From CAZAZQ01 sp964489705 (GTDB taxonomy: Bacteria > Zixibacteria > MSB-5A5 > GN15 > FEB-12): 64,000 bases of DNA. Made by a program: the position numbers and the translations under genes. This document shows, piece after piece, positions 50,880 through 60,951 of the stretch. Under the pieces are notes generated by a model, which had not been told where the DNA came from, made no database searches, and worked only from the letters and a program-made list of their open reading frames with translations. The stretch is from NCBI GenBank assembly GCA_964489705.1, contig CAZAZQ010000001.1:124001-188000 (forward strand), given 5' to 3'. The stretch's first letter is position 1, and each line of letters starts with the position of its first letter.

Positions 50880-52835
50880 ATGTTCGGACGAAAAAGCCTA
50901 ATAATAAGCGTGACGATACTGTTTTGCTATACCGTTGCCGGTGCCGCAACTCCTTCAAAAGGGAAACTACCGGAACAGGTTCAAAACGCTACCGTCGCTG
51001 TCAATCGTACCAAAGCCTTGGCTCTGACCATTCTCAAACAAGTCAAGCATATAGACACCGAATGCCGAGACCAAAACGGCGCCCCGATAAAAGAAAAGGT
51101 GCCCACCGCTCACAATATCATCGCGAAAATGGAAAGAATGCACGAGGCATTCGAAGCCAATGCGACGACTGCTTCCGGTTTGCTTGCCCAAACCGAGCAA
51201 ATGCTGGCAGCATTGCCTCCCGACGATGCGAGCCGTTCCGTTTACCAGCCGCAGCTTATCAAAATGAAAGCCGATCTTGCCAAGTACCGGCGGGCGGTCA
51301 ATCGTTACTACGAGCGAACGATTCGTGACTTTGGCAAGCCGGCGCCCTCTCTTCCGGCTCCGGCTGGGCTTGCCGCCGGGGAAAAGTTCTCGCTGCACGG
51401 CGAAGTCGGCGGCTCGCTGGGACATTCGGCATACAAACGTCCCAACGCCAACCCGATAAACGAAGCCTCCAGTTCTGACATTTCTCTGAACGTCAAAGGG
51501 CAGTACACCCCATCGAATCTGACGAACGTTCTCTTTTCCCTCAATCATAATTCAACCGTCCGGCGTCGGGAGATCGGCTTGACCAACGTGAAAGGAACAG
51601 TCATCCAACATTTCTCGCCGCACCTGACGGGACGAGCCGGATTGGATTTGTCAAAGTACTCGGACAAGGCGAATAATGTCGTGAACTATTCCGAATTGGG
51701 AGTTTTCGCTCGTCTTGACTACGGCGGATCCACCTCCCACTTTTTCGGAGAGCTCAAACGCACTTCCCGCGGCTACGGGAATCTTAAAACGGCAAATTAC
51801 GCTGTCCTCAAATTTAACGGCGGCGCTACCCTCGCTGCCGGAAAAGGCAATATGAAATTGGGGTTGACATACCTCAAAAAGACCAACGAGACGAAAGCGC
51901 TGGATCATGTCGAATTGAATCCGCGTTTTATCTGGCAGTTTGCACCCAGCGGCTCGGAGGTGGGGATATCATATCATCAGTTCACTCACCCGGAGCAAAA
52001 CAAATCTCCTGCCGACAACAACCGTATCAAAGCACATTTACACCTCGTGAAACAACACGGCGCCAGCACGGTCAAATGGGGACCCGAAGTATATGCCTAC
52101 CAGTTTCCGAACAACGACACCAACAATTACTACGATTTCAAGCTCATACGTCAATCCAGCAGTTTCGGCGAAGCGGTCGTGAGTGCGCGGTGGGAAATTG
52201 TCTATCGCATGTATGACGACTCGCTGAAGTTTGACTTTGCTCAGGTACAATACCGCAAGAACAAATATCCCGCCGGTACCGGCAAATATAGCAAGTTCAA
52301 TCTGGCAGCACGGTATTATACCACCTCATCGGACAAAGACGATCCTATGCGCTTTTCTCATGTTCATCCTCCGCACACGTTGGACGTCTATCTTGCCTTC
52401 GGCTGGATGAAAACCGGTGCTGCGTGGCTCAAACGGCTCAGCATCGGACCGGTGCTTGGAACAAAATTTTACTTTGACACCGAGCGTGCCGATGCCTTTG
52501 ACGAAAACTTAGTCGAGGTCGACTATCTCTACCGTAACCCGCAAAACTCTGCCCGCGTCGGCTTCGAACTCGGCTTTACCGCTGTCAGCGATCAAGGAAT
52601 CCGTTGGAAAGGGGATATCAGCTACGTGCACTCCTTTATGTACAACGCCAAGCCCCTTGCCTCGACTCATATAATGAAAATTGCTTCCACCGTCACCTAT
52701 CCCATCAACCCGCAATGGATGGTTGACGGCTACGCTCGTTTTCACCAGACACGAGCCAATGTCAAATCCGCCGCCGACCTCGACAAGTCCGGCGTGGGGG
52801 TGGAAGTCACATACTTTTTCGATGTCGTACAATAG
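50880..52835 (+). CDS. Predicted outer-membrane protein with N-terminal helical domain
   Basis: 651 residues, no family recognised. Signal peptide (LIISVTILFCYTVAGAA), a helical, coiled-coil-like part (about 30-155: VNRTKALALTILKQVKHID, then ALPPDDASRSVY), then a long region of alternating strands typical of a beta barrel, ending VEVTYFFDVVQ with aromatic residues. ATG behind GGGAG. It is followed 24 bases later by a giant exported repeat protein, so the pair may work together, for example as secretion pore and passenger or as surface structure. Confidence 0.65.
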   Translation: MFGRKSLIISVTILFCYTVAGAATPSKGKLPEQVQNATVAVNRTKALALTILKQVKHIDTECRDQNGAPIKEKVPTAHNIIAKMERMHEAFEANATTASGLLAQTEQMLAALPPDDASRSVYQPQLIKMKADLAKYRRAVNRYYERTIRDFGKPAPSLPAPAGLAAGEKFSLHGEVGGSLGHSAYKRPNANPINEASSSDISLNVKGQYTPSNLTNVLFSLNHNSTVRRREIGLTNVKGTVIQHFSPHLTGRAGLDLSKYSDKANNVVNYSELGVFARLDYGGSTSHFFGELKRTSRGYGNLKTANYAVLKFNGGATLAAGKGNMKLGLTYLKKTNETKALDHVELNPRFIWQFAPSGSEVGISYHQFTHPEQNKSPADNNRIKAHLHLVKQHGASTVKWGPEVYAYQFPNNDTNNYYDFKLIRQSSSFGEAVVSARWEIVYRMYDDSLKFDFAQVQYRKNKYPAGTGKYSKFNLAARYYTTSSDKDDPMRFSHVHPPHTLDVYLAFGWMKTGAAWLKRLSIGPVLGTKFYFDTERADAFDENLVEVDYLYRNPQNSARVGFELGFTAVSDQGIRWKGDISYVHSFMYNAKPLASTHIMKIASTVTYPINPQWMVDGYARFHQTRANVKSAADLDKSGVGVEVTYFFDVVQ

Positions 52836-52859
52836 GTGTTAGGTTAGGAGAACAAGACA

Positions 52860-55800
52860 ATGCAGTCAAAAATCAGTGTTTTTGCCATACTCGTGCGTCG
52901 GCTTACAATCGGTGTCCTGCTCGTGCTGTTCTGGGGCAGACCGTGCCTCGGCAGTGACCCGGACTACGAAGAAGCCATCAAGCAAACGGAAGAAGAATGG
53001 GCGGCAGTGCGGCAAACCATGCAGGAGACCAAGAGCAAGTTCGACGATTTCCTGAAAAAATATCAAGAGTATGAAGATGTTGTCTTCAGTCAAGATATGG
53101 AAAGAGGCATCGAGCTTGCCCGCCGGCTCTTCAAATTGGATAAGAACCAAACCGAGGAAGCCAAAAAGCGGTTGTCGGATCTGAGGGAAATGTTCAACAC
53201 CCTCGACCGAAACGGCATCAAAACCAAGCTCAAAGCGGTCTCCGAAAAACTCGAATTTGCCGACAAAGTCGCCGGGGAGGTGGAAAACGTTTGGCAGTTC
53301 GCCAAGAAGTTCGATCCCGCCCACGCCAAGGACAACCCCACGTACGGCTTGCGCCTCATCGGCGACCTGCTCAAAGAAGGCGCGGGGAAAATGGAAAAAG
53401 TACCGTTGGTCGGGCAGATACTCGGAAAATGGATAAGCGCCTACGGTGAAGTCGCCGGTGATTTCGCCAACGCCCTGGACAGATTGGGAAAGAAAATCGA
53501 GGAGTTTCGCGGCGGCTCGCTGTGCGGACAGCTCGGATATAAAACCGACCAACAAAAAGCCTTTGAAGCTGCCTCGAAAAAAGGCGAAGATTGCCTGACC
53601 TATTTCCCTTACGGTGGGTTTTCCCGGTTGCAAGGAGAAGCTTACGAAGGCAACAGCTCCTATTTCCTGTACGACCCGAGGACCAAGCAAGGCTATTTCT
53701 CTCCTCTCGGCACCACCGACAAAGTCTACCACTGGCATGAACTTCTGCTGAAGCGGGTGGCGCTGTATCCCGACTGGCTGGCAAATCGCTCCAACTCCCT
53801 CAAACCGGAGACGGAGCAGCATGCCCGTGAGCTGTACGCTCTTTTCTCAGGCTTGAAAAACAAAACCGACCCCGGCTGGAGAATTATCGATGCGCTGGGG
53901 TTGGAACAAGATGTTTACTTCTATGGAAAACTCGATGAAGAAACTTTCGTCGCCAACTACATCATCGACAAGGAACATCACGACGCCATCGATGGGATAG
54001 TTAAGAAGTACGAGAAGTATGTGCTCGTCTCGGGAACCGTCGAGGAGCAAGACGGCGACGAATACCGTCCCTCCGCCAACACCACCGTCACCTTGACTAT
54101 CAATGGGAAGTCGAAAAGCGCCAAGACGGACGAGCGGGGACGGTATGAAATTATTCTGGAAGGGAAGGTCAACGACGCCGTACATGAGGAAGTTTCCAAA
54201 GAAGGTTTCGAGACCATCAAGCGGGACGGACATATTCCCTCCCGTGCCGTCACCGGCAATAATTACCTTTTGCGAAAAGAAACGATGAAGGTCGTCATTC
54301 AGGGAACGGTCTCCATGGCGGGGCAAAACGGAAAACCGGCAACGCCGGTTTCCGGAGCGAAAGTGACGGCGTCGGCACCCGCTGCTGAAGAGCTCGGTTC
54401 CGCCACCAGTGGCGGGGGCGGAAGCTATCAACTGACCGCCCAAGTCCCCAAAGGGGTGCAACTCACTCTGACTGCCGCTACCGACAGCACCAGCGGCTCG
54501 ACGTCGATTACCGTCACCAGCGCTGCCATGTCGGGAGTGGATATTGTCATGCACCAAGCAGCAAAAGAAGAAGAAGAAAAGAAACAATGGCAGATACAAG
54601 TGACGGTGCTCGACGACAACGGCAACCCCTTACCGGGAGCGGTCGTCACCCCTTCTCTTGACCTTGCACCCGTTACAACCGGCGGCGACGGCACTGCTAC
54701 GCTCGGTCCTCTGGATGTACCGAGCAATTGGGAGCAGCAACCGTTTACGGTTACCCTTACCCCGTCCATTGTCGCTCAAGGAGGCATCAAAGTAAGCGGC
54801 AGCTCTCAATCGATTACATATAAAGGAGAGACTCCATCGGCGGTAACGCTGAACATTCCGGTGGTGCTCCCTCAGGAGATAACCATCAACGGGAAAGTGG
54901 TTGACGTCAACGGCATCGGCATTGGTGGCGCCTCCGTCAGCGGCGGTGGGCTCTCGACCACAACCTCTCCCGACGGCAGCTTCAGCATCGGTCCCTTCGG
55001 GTTAATAAAGGACTCCTCGATTTCCCTCATCGCAACCCTGCAAGACGGAAACAACACCTATTCCGGCGGACCGGTAACGTGCACTTACACCGGCACGGGA
55101 AATTCCATCAACGGCATCACTATCGCTTTGGCGGTCGAGATGGAAGCGGAAGTGACTATTTCGGGATATGTGCGCGACCTCAACGGCGAAGGAATTCCGG
55201 GAGCAACCGTCACCGGCGGCGGTGTTTCCACCGCCACCGACAACAGCGGGCATTACACCCTGCCGGCGTTCACGCACCGATTAGGAACCCCCGTGAGCAT
55301 CGCCGCTTCGGTTCCGGACGGCACAGGCGGGGTTGCCTCCAACCAAGTGGAAGTGATTCCCCGCACCGAAACTGTAACTGCCCCGGCTATTGTGCTTCAA
55401 GTCGTCATGACGAATGTGTACGACGTCGTTATCAGCGGCTCGGTCGTGGACGAAAACGGCGTCGGTATCGCCGGAGCGGTTGTTACCGCCGGCAGCGCTT
55501 CCACTACCACGGACGGAGCGGGCACCTTCTCTCTTCCGCCGATAGAAGCGGCACACGGCGAGGCTATCGCCGTCAGTGCGACCTACAGCGACAGCGGAGT
55601 TACCGTCTCGGGTGGTCCCGTAACGGTGACGGTCGACAGCACGCATCTTGCCGTCGGCGGGGTGGTCATTACCTTGCAGAAAAAGAAAAACGCCATGGTG
55701 ACGATTTCCGGAAAGGTCGCCAGCACGGAAGGTGACGGCATCGGCGGGGCGGCGGTCAGCGGCGGCGGACAAAGCACCACCACCGACGGTTCGGGGAATT

Positions 55801-56930
55801 TCTCCCTGCCGCCTTTCGAGCACGAACTCGGCACCCCGCTTACCATCTTCGCCAGCGCCACCAAAGAAGACGGCACCCCAGCCAGCGGTCAAGCCAGCGT
55901 GACGCCGACCACGGACTTTGCCACCGTTTCCATTGTTATCGATATGTCGACCGACACCACCTCCGAGCCGCTCGATTCCCTCCTCGATGATTTGGAAGAC
56001 GAAGTAGCAGGAGACTCTACCGGCGTAGCGGGACTACTTGCCCAGTTCAACGCCGCCGTCGACCAGTTGGACGGCATCGCCACTGATTTCTACCTGACGG
56101 CGGACTACTTCGACCAACGGCTGCGGGAACTTCGGGAAGCGGCATGTGAGAGCAACGATGTATCCTACTCCCTTAATTCGGCGCGGCAGTACTTGAATCA
56201 ATATTCGGCGGTGCTGGACGGAGTATTTGGGTTGTATGCCGATCTGACGGCGGCGCAGGCTGCCTACCCGGAAGCGGCGGCGGATCTTGCCAACGTAGAG
56301 GCTCTCTTTAATCACGTCGTCAGTCAGGAGACTGCACTCCAGGGCAGGTTCGGTCAAATGCAGGGCAGCTACGCCACTTACGAATGTGACGAAGATAATG
56401 CCGAAACCGAGACCGGCGAGACGGCTCAGGACGACGCCGACCCGGACGACGTCGAAGGGGGCGCCGATGACGGCGGCGGGGTGGAAGTATGCGGTGACGG
56501 GATCGACAACGACGGCGACAACGAAATCGACGAGTGCGACGCCGGTTGCTGCGATAAGAATGTACAAATTACGGTCACCGACTGCGGAACGGCGGCTGAC
56601 GACATCTTCCTCGTCGCAGTGGACGGCGGCGATGTCGGCGTTACTCCGAAGGGAGCGGCAAACACGTTCAACGTCCAACTCTCCCCCGGCACTCACACGG
56701 TACGGGTAACCTGTCTCGATGACGGCGGCATCCCACCCGGTACCGACATCGGCACGGCATGTGTTTCCATCGTCGTATACGGTACCGATGCAGGCATCGG
56801 CGGGGGCGAGATGGCTATCCCGTACGGCGGGTCATCCTCGGTGTCATTCACGGTACCGGAAGGTCCCGCTACCACCACCGTCATTCAGAACTTCAACGGG
56901 ACAACCCTCATGGGATTGGAAAAGAAATAA
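52860..56930 (+). CDS. Giant exported protein with tandem beta-sandwich repeats and calcium-type motif
   Basis: 1356 residues. Signal peptide, then a long coiled-coil-rich part (about 30-180) and a globular part to about 385. Next come seven carboxypeptidase-regulatory-like domains starting near residues 388, 475, 578, 672, 763, 853 and 945. The last four are clearly duplicated (ITINGKVVDVNGIGIGGASV, VTISGYVRDLNGEGIPGATV, VVISGSVVDENGVGIAGAVV and VTISGKVASTEGDGIGGAAV). A helical part follows, then an acidic stretch and CGDGIDNDGDNEIDECD near 1210, a repeat-type calcium motif common in surface proteins of Myxococcota and others. ATG behind AGGAGAACAAG. Confidence 0.8.
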   Translation: MQSKISVFAILVRRLTIGVLLVLFWGRPCLGSDPDYEEAIKQTEEEWAAVRQTMQETKSKFDDFLKKYQEYEDVVFSQDMERGIELARRLFKLDKNQTEEAKKRLSDLREMFNTLDRNGIKTKLKAVSEKLEFADKVAGEVENVWQFAKKFDPAHAKDNPTYGLRLIGDLLKEGAGKMEKVPLVGQILGKWISAYGEVAGDFANALDRLGKKIEEFRGGSLCGQLGYKTDQQKAFEAASKKGEDCLTYFPYGGFSRLQGEAYEGNSSYFLYDPRTKQGYFSPLGTTDKVYHWHELLLKRVALYPDWLANRSNSLKPETEQHARELYALFSGLKNKTDPGWRIIDALGLEQDVYFYGKLDEETFVANYIIDKEHHDAIDGIVKKYEKYVLVSGTVEEQDGDEYRPSANTTVTLTINGKSKSAKTDERGRYEIILEGKVNDAVHEEVSKEGFETIKRDGHIPSRAVTGNNYLLRKETMKVVIQGTVSMAGQNGKPATPVSGAKVTASAPAAEELGSATSGGGGSYQLTAQVPKGVQLTLTAATDSTSGSTSITVTSAAMSGVDIVMHQAAKEEEEKKQWQIQVTVLDDNGNPLPGAVVTPSLDLAPVTTGGDGTATLGPLDVPSNWEQQPFTVTLTPSIVAQGGIKVSGSSQSITYKGETPSAVTLNIPVVLPQEITINGKVVDVNGIGIGGASVSGGGLSTTTSPDGSFSIGPFGLIKDSSISLIATLQDGNNTYSGGPVTCTYTGTGNSINGITIALAVEMEAEVTISGYVRDLNGEGIPGATVTGGGVSTATDNSGHYTLPAFTHRLGTPVSIAASVPDGTGGVASNQVEVIPRTETVTAPAIVLQVVMTNVYDVVISGSVVDENGVGIAGAVVTAGSASTTTDGAGTFSLPPIEAAHGEAIAVSATYSDSGVTVSGGPVTVTVDSTHLAVGGVVITLQKKKNAMVTISGKVASTEGDGIGGAAVSGGGQSTTTDGSGNFSLPPFEHELGTPLTIFASATKEDGTPASGQASVTPTTDFATVSIVIDMSTDTTSEPLDSLLDDLEDEVAGDSTGVAGLLAQFNAAVDQLDGIATDFYLTADYFDQRLRELREAACESNDVSYSLNSARQYLNQYSAVLDGVFGLYADLTAAQAAYPEAAADLANVEALFNHVVSQETALQGRFGQMQGSYATYECDEDNAETETGETAQDDADPDDVEGGADDGGGVEVCGDGIDNDGDNEIDECDAGCCDKNVQITVTDCGTAADDIFLVAVDGGDVGVTPKGAANTFNVQLSPGTHTVRVTCLDDGGIPPGTDIGTACVSIVVYGTDAGIGGGEMAIPYGGSSSVSFTVPEGPATTTVIQNFNGTTLMGLEKK

Positions 56931-56952
56931 CCTACACGTTTTGTGCGTTACC

Positions 56953-56989
56953 GAAGCGGGCAAGCACCGGTGCTTGTTCGCTTCTTTTT
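56953..56989 (+). terminator. Terminator of the surface-protein operon
   Basis: GAAGCG, mismatch, CAAGCACCGGTGCTTG, mismatch, CGCTTC, followed by five T. Strong rho-independent shape. Confidence 0.85.
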
Positions 56990-56995
56990 GCAGTA

Positions 56996-57029
56996 AGAAA
57001 AAAGGCAGAGCGTCGATGGCTCTGCCTTT
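56996..57029 (-). terminator. Terminator after the peroxiredoxin gene
   Basis: On the minus strand GGCAGAGC, 7-base loop, GCTCTGCC, then six T; about 25 bases after the stop. Back-to-back with the plus-strand terminator. Confidence 0.9.
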
Positions 57030-57054
57030 AACGGATTAATCGGAGCAAAAAGCC

Positions 57055-57618
57055 TTAGATTTTCCCAACGAGGTCAAGACCGGGCTTGAGGGTCTCTTTG
57101 CCCGGTTTCCAACTCGCCGGACAAGCTTGATCGCCGTGCTCGTAAACGAACTGGGCGGCTTGCAGCTTGCGCAACAGTTCCTCCGACGAACGGCCGATGG
57201 AGTTGTCGTTCACTTCAAACGATTTCAAAATCCCGTCGGGATCGATGATGAACGTTCCCCGCAGCGCCAAACCGGCTTCCTCAATCATAACGTCATAATC
57301 GCGGCTGAGTGTCCCCGCCGGGTCGGCTAACATGGGAAACTCGATTTTCTTGATGGTGTCGGAGGTGTCATGCCACGCCTTGTGGACGTAGACGGTATCC
57401 GTCGACGCCGACAACACTTCCGCACCGATTTCCTGGAATTTCTTGTAATTATCCGCCAGCTCGCCCAACTCCGTCGGGCAGACAAAAGTGAAATCGGCGG
57501 GGTAGAAGAATAACACCACCCATTTTCCCCGGTAGTCGCTCAAGCTGACCTTGGTGATATCCCCTTTGTAATACGCATCCAAACTGAAATCGGGAGCCGG
57601 TTGATTGATTTTCGGCAT
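57055..57618 (-). CDS. ahpC: Peroxiredoxin (AhpC-type, typical 2-Cys)
   Basis: 187 residues. The peroxidatic cysteine sits in FYPADFTFVCPTELGELADNY and the resolving cysteine in DQACPASWKPG near the C-terminus. It reduces peroxides in the cytoplasm with thiols from a thioredoxin- or AhpF-like partner, none of which is next to it. Good site (GGAG, then AAACGAACAA). Confidence 0.97.
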   Translation of the reverse strand: MPKINQPAPDFSLDAYYKGDITKVSLSDYRGKWVVLFFYPADFTFVCPTELGELADNYKKFQEIGAEVLSASTDTVYVHKAWHDTSDTIKKIEFPMLADPAGTLSRDYDVMIEEAGLALRGTFIIDPDGILKSFEVNDNSIGRSSEELLRKLQAAQFVYEHGDQACPASWKPGKETLKPGLDLVGKI

Positions 57619-57786
57619 TTGTTCGTTTCTCCTTTCAATCGTTCTCTTTTTGTATCTGTTTCTTTTCTTTTTTTCCTGTTTTTCTCTCCCAAGGAAGCGG
57701 CTTTCGCACCGCTTGACTCTTCAGAGATAAGTTGGTTTACCGATATTAACCATAGGTAAAAACAAAAAGTTTCAAAAAAATCGACT

Positions 57787-58080
57787 ATGAAGATATATCT
57801 TGACCTCTTTGAGCAAGCCGTGAACAAATATGCCGAACTGGTGGGGGAAGAAACCGCTCGTTCTCGGGCGGAACAAGCCGGGCTGTCGTTCGACGACGAG
57901 GGACGGGTGGTCGGTTTTACCACCGATCCGAAAGTGGTATTGTTACGCTTCATCCGCTCGATAACGGAGAACGCCAACGTCGCCACCCTTGAAGCCTGTC
58001 TTCCCCTCATTAACACCCTCCTAAAACAATTTGATTCGGAAGAACTTACGCCCCACGCTCCGACTTCCGAGCCTTCCTGA
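57787..58080 (+). CDS. Small hypothetical protein
   Basis: 97 residues, acidic and helical, with no recognised family. It has no strong ribosome site and its last 35 bases overlap the end of the convergent SprT-like gene. The composition looks like real coding sequence (balanced residues, no runs), but a spurious frame cannot be excluded. Confidence 0.45.
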   Translation: MKIYLDLFEQAVNKYAELVGEETARSRAEQAGLSFDDEGRVVGFTTDPKVVLLRFIRSITENANVATLEACLPLINTLLKQFDSEELTPHAPTSEPS

Positions 58081-58723
58081 GTCGGGCGGCGCTGGCATAC
58101 AGTTTCAATTTGAAACGAGGATCATACCTTTTCCCTGGCGTACAGTAGCCGCACGATGCCATCCGTAACCGTCGTTGGCGAGGGAATTCCCGACCGCAGT
58201 TGGGACAAACATAAAGGTAGCGGGGCGGTTTCCTGAGTGAAGGATGCGACCGGGCTTTGAGAGAAGCCCCGATACGACGGGCTTCCGCTTTGAAAGCGGC
58301 GTCATGACGCAAATGGAGAATGTGAATCATCTCATGCTTCAAAGTGTCCCAAATTTCGTCGGGAAAAATCTCGTGATATTTCTTTCCGATGCGAATGAGC
58401 TTTTGCTGCGGCAAGTACGCCCCGGCTGACATCATACGGGAGGAATACTCAATAGTGACCCGCGGCAGTTTTCCGCCAAAATACGTCCAATTGAAAACAT
58501 CGAACATCCGATACACTTCCGCAATATCCGGCAAACCGGTTTCGGAAGAAGACGTCAGCATTTCCTTTGCCGCGGGCAGCGAGGGTAGCCGCCGAGTGTG
58601 CTTTTGAATTTTGGTATAGAGGGTTGCCGGGGCGGGCGGGCAGGCATCGGCAAAACGAAACAAGTCGTAATTCAAAGCGCTCAGGGCTCTTTTTCGTTGC
58701 TTGCTCGGCATCGACTTCTCCAC
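58046..58723 (-). CDS. SprT-like zinc metalloprotease
   Basis: 225 residues. The zinc-protease motif HEMIH in DTLKHEMIHILHLRHD, with a later zinc ribbon (CPNCGREF, then CGYCTPGKRY) before the end, is the layout of the SprT/Spartan family that works on DNA-protein crosslinks. The YFGGKLPRVTIEYSSR segment ahead of the active site also fits. Its exact role in bacteria is unsettled. Confidence 0.88.
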   Translation of the reverse strand: MEKSMPSKQRKRALSALNYDLFRFADACPPAPATLYTKIQKHTRRLPSLPAAKEMLTSSSETGLPDIAEVYRMFDVFNWTYFGGKLPRVTIEYSSRMMSAGAYLPQQKLIRIGKKYHEIFPDEIWDTLKHEMIHILHLRHDAAFKAEARRIGASLKARSHPSLRKPPRYLYVCPNCGREFPRQRRLRMASCGYCTPGKRYDPRFKLKLYASAARLRKARKSERGA

Positions 58724-58821
58724 ACCTCAGAGGTTAGTATAGTATGTATCGGAGCCCGGAAAGCAACCTTAAATTTTCCGCTCTCTCCGCCTCTCTTTTT
58801 CCTTTTTACACCGAGCGGCGT

Positions 58822-59313
58822 CTACTCCAACAATATTTCTATCTTTTTGTGCCGGGGAATATGCCGTCGATAAGTCACCCCCGCCATGTCGAAAATCCGC
58901 CGCGCCGCCACGAAAATCTCTTCATCGTAATGCTTGTCGGATAAATAGACCACTTCTTTTATCCCCACCTGCACCATCAACTTAGCACACTCGTTGCAGG
59001 GGAACAGGGAAACGTAAATTGTCGCCCCGTCGAGTTCGGGCTTGTTCGAAGCGTTCGTAATGGCGTTCATTTCGGCATGACAGACATACGGATACTTGGT
59101 TTCGAGGAACTTTCCTTCCCGCCCCCACGGCAACTCATCGTCGGAACAGCCGGTGGGAAAACCGTTATAGCCGATGCCGATAATCCGCTTCTTATTGTTG
59201 ACGATACACGCCCCCACCTGCGTATTGGGATCTTTGGAGCGTTGCGCCGAAAGCTGGGCTATCGCCATGAAATAATCTTCCCAGCTGAGGTAATCTTGTC
59301 GTTTTTTCTCCAT
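58822..59313 (-). CDS. dCMP deaminase (ComEB-type)
   Basis: 163 residues. Zinc site HAEMNAI with the catalytic glutamate, and PCNECAKLMVQVG with the two other zinc cysteines; VGACIVNNKKRIIGIGYNGFPTG lies before it. It turns dCMP into dUMP for thymidylate synthesis. Confidence 0.94.
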   Translation of the reverse strand: MEKKRQDYLSWEDYFMAIAQLSAQRSKDPNTQVGACIVNNKKRIIGIGYNGFPTGCSDDELPWGREGKFLETKYPYVCHAEMNAITNASNKPELDGATIYVSLFPCNECAKLMVQVGIKEVVYLSDKHYDEEIFVAARRIFDMAGVTYRRHIPRHKKIEILLE

Positions 59314-59507
59314 AACGCTTTAGAGTATACGTAGTTACCGTAGAAGAAACAAAGAGAAAATGAAAAAATCCCAAAAGAAACGGGAAGAAAGCTTTTCCCC
59401 ACCGGTATGACAAGTGACATTATTAGTTGACTCGGAAGCAACGTATGTTGCAGCATAGAGATAGTTCAAAAGTGATTTCAGGCGTATAATAAGGTGGAGG
59501 AAAAACC

Positions 59508-60851
59508 ATGAAAATTTTAACGATTCTTACTTTTGTTCTCAGCCCTATTTGGGCGTGGGCAAACGACATTGCCGTCACCGTCTATAACAGTAACCTCGGG
59601 GTGGTCAGCGAAGTCCGTACCCTTCAATTTGAGAAGGGCGTCCACCGCTTGGCGTTCAGGGATGTCCCTTCCCAAATCGACGCCAGCACGGTGCGCTTCG
59701 AGATCGAAGATTCCGAGCACCAAGCGACCATTTTGGAGCAGAACTACGCTTACGATCTGGTCAGCCCGGAAAAAATGTACGGGAAATATATCGACAAGGA
59801 AATCGAGCTGGTGGACAAAGAGGGCAAACTGTACACCGGGACGTTGCTTGCTTTCAGCGGCGGAGCAGTGACCTTGCAGGAGAAATCGGGCACCATCAAA
59901 ATCGTGCAGTTAGCCAACATCACGGAAGTAAACTTTCCCACTCTTCCGGAAGGACTTATCACCCGCCCGACCCTCTTTTGGCTGTACACTTCAGACTTTG
60001 CCGGTCCTGTGGAATGTCGAGTCAGCTACCAAACCTCCGGCATGACCTGGACGGCGGAATACGTCGGCGTTCTCAGCAGTGACGAGAAAAAGCTTCACCT
60101 CTCCGGCTGGTCGTCCATTACTAACACGTCCGGCAAAACGTATCGTGACGCCACCCTCAAACTTATCGCCGGTGAAATTCACCGCGCCCGCCAAGAACAG
60201 CCCAGCCGGTTGATGAAAATGGCGGCGGCGGAAATGGCAAGCGGCAAGGGATTTGAAGAAAAAGCCTTCTTTGAATACCACCTGTATACCCTGCCCCGCA
60301 AAGTGACGTTGGCGGATAAAGAGCTCAAACAAATCTCTCTTTTTGAACCGGCAAAAACCGACGTGGAGAAAGTATTTGTCTACCGACCCGATCGGAACGC
60401 CAAAAATGTCGAAGTGGCTTTGAAGTTCAAAAACTCCAAAGCCTCCGGGTTGGGCTTGCCCCTGCCGGCAGGACGGGTACGGCTGTTCAAAGCCGATGAC
60501 GACGGTTCGTTGATTCTTCTGGGAGAAGACCGTATCGAGCATACCCCCAAAGACGAAGAACTCAACCTGAAGGTCGGCTATGCCTTTGACATTGCGGCGG
60601 AAGAACGCTTGATGAATCAAACCCGTATCTCCAAGCAAGTGGAAGAACGCGAGTACGAGGTTGAGTTGCGCAATCATAAAACCGAAGCGGTGACTATCCG
60701 CGTGGAGAAAAAACTCTACGGCTACTGGACAATCGTCTCCTCCAACTACGAATACACGAAAAAAGACGCTTCCACCGTCTATTTCGATATCCCGGTCAAC
60801 GCCGATGAAACCGTGACGTTGAAGTATACCGTCCGCTTCGAATACAAATAA
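59508..60851 (+). CDS. Exported DUF4139-family protein
   Basis: 447 residues. Signal peptide (ILTILTFVLSPIWAWA) and a mature part starting NDIAVTVYNSNLGVVSEVR. The DUF4139 landmarks are the middle segment WLYTSDFAGPVECRVSYQTSGMTW in part, SSITNTSGKTYRDATLKLIAG, and the C-terminal VEVALKFKNSKASGLGLPLP and RVRLFKADDDGSLILLGED region. The domain is seen alone and in mucoidy-inhibitor-like proteins; its molecular role is unknown. ATG behind GTGGAGGAAAAACC. Confidence 0.8.
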   Translation: MKILTILTFVLSPIWAWANDIAVTVYNSNLGVVSEVRTLQFEKGVHRLAFRDVPSQIDASTVRFEIEDSEHQATILEQNYAYDLVSPEKMYGKYIDKEIELVDKEGKLYTGTLLAFSGGAVTLQEKSGTIKIVQLANITEVNFPTLPEGLITRPTLFWLYTSDFAGPVECRVSYQTSGMTWTAEYVGVLSSDEKKLHLSGWSSITNTSGKTYRDATLKLIAGEIHRARQEQPSRLMKMAAAEMASGKGFEEKAFFEYHLYTLPRKVTLADKELKQISLFEPAKTDVEKVFVYRPDRNAKNVEVALKFKNSKASGLGLPLPAGRVRLFKADDDGSLILLGEDRIEHTPKDEELNLKVGYAFDIAAEERLMNQTRISKQVEEREYEVELRNHKTEAVTIRVEKKLYGYWTIVSSNYEYTKKDASTVYFDIPVNADETVTLKYTVRFEYK

Positions 60852-60951
60852 CGAGCGAAGGAAAAATATGGCGGTTGACAAGTCCGAGGGGAACCGTTAG
60901 ATTCCGCCGTGAGATGGATGAAATTGTCTTTATGAATGTGAGGAGGATGTT

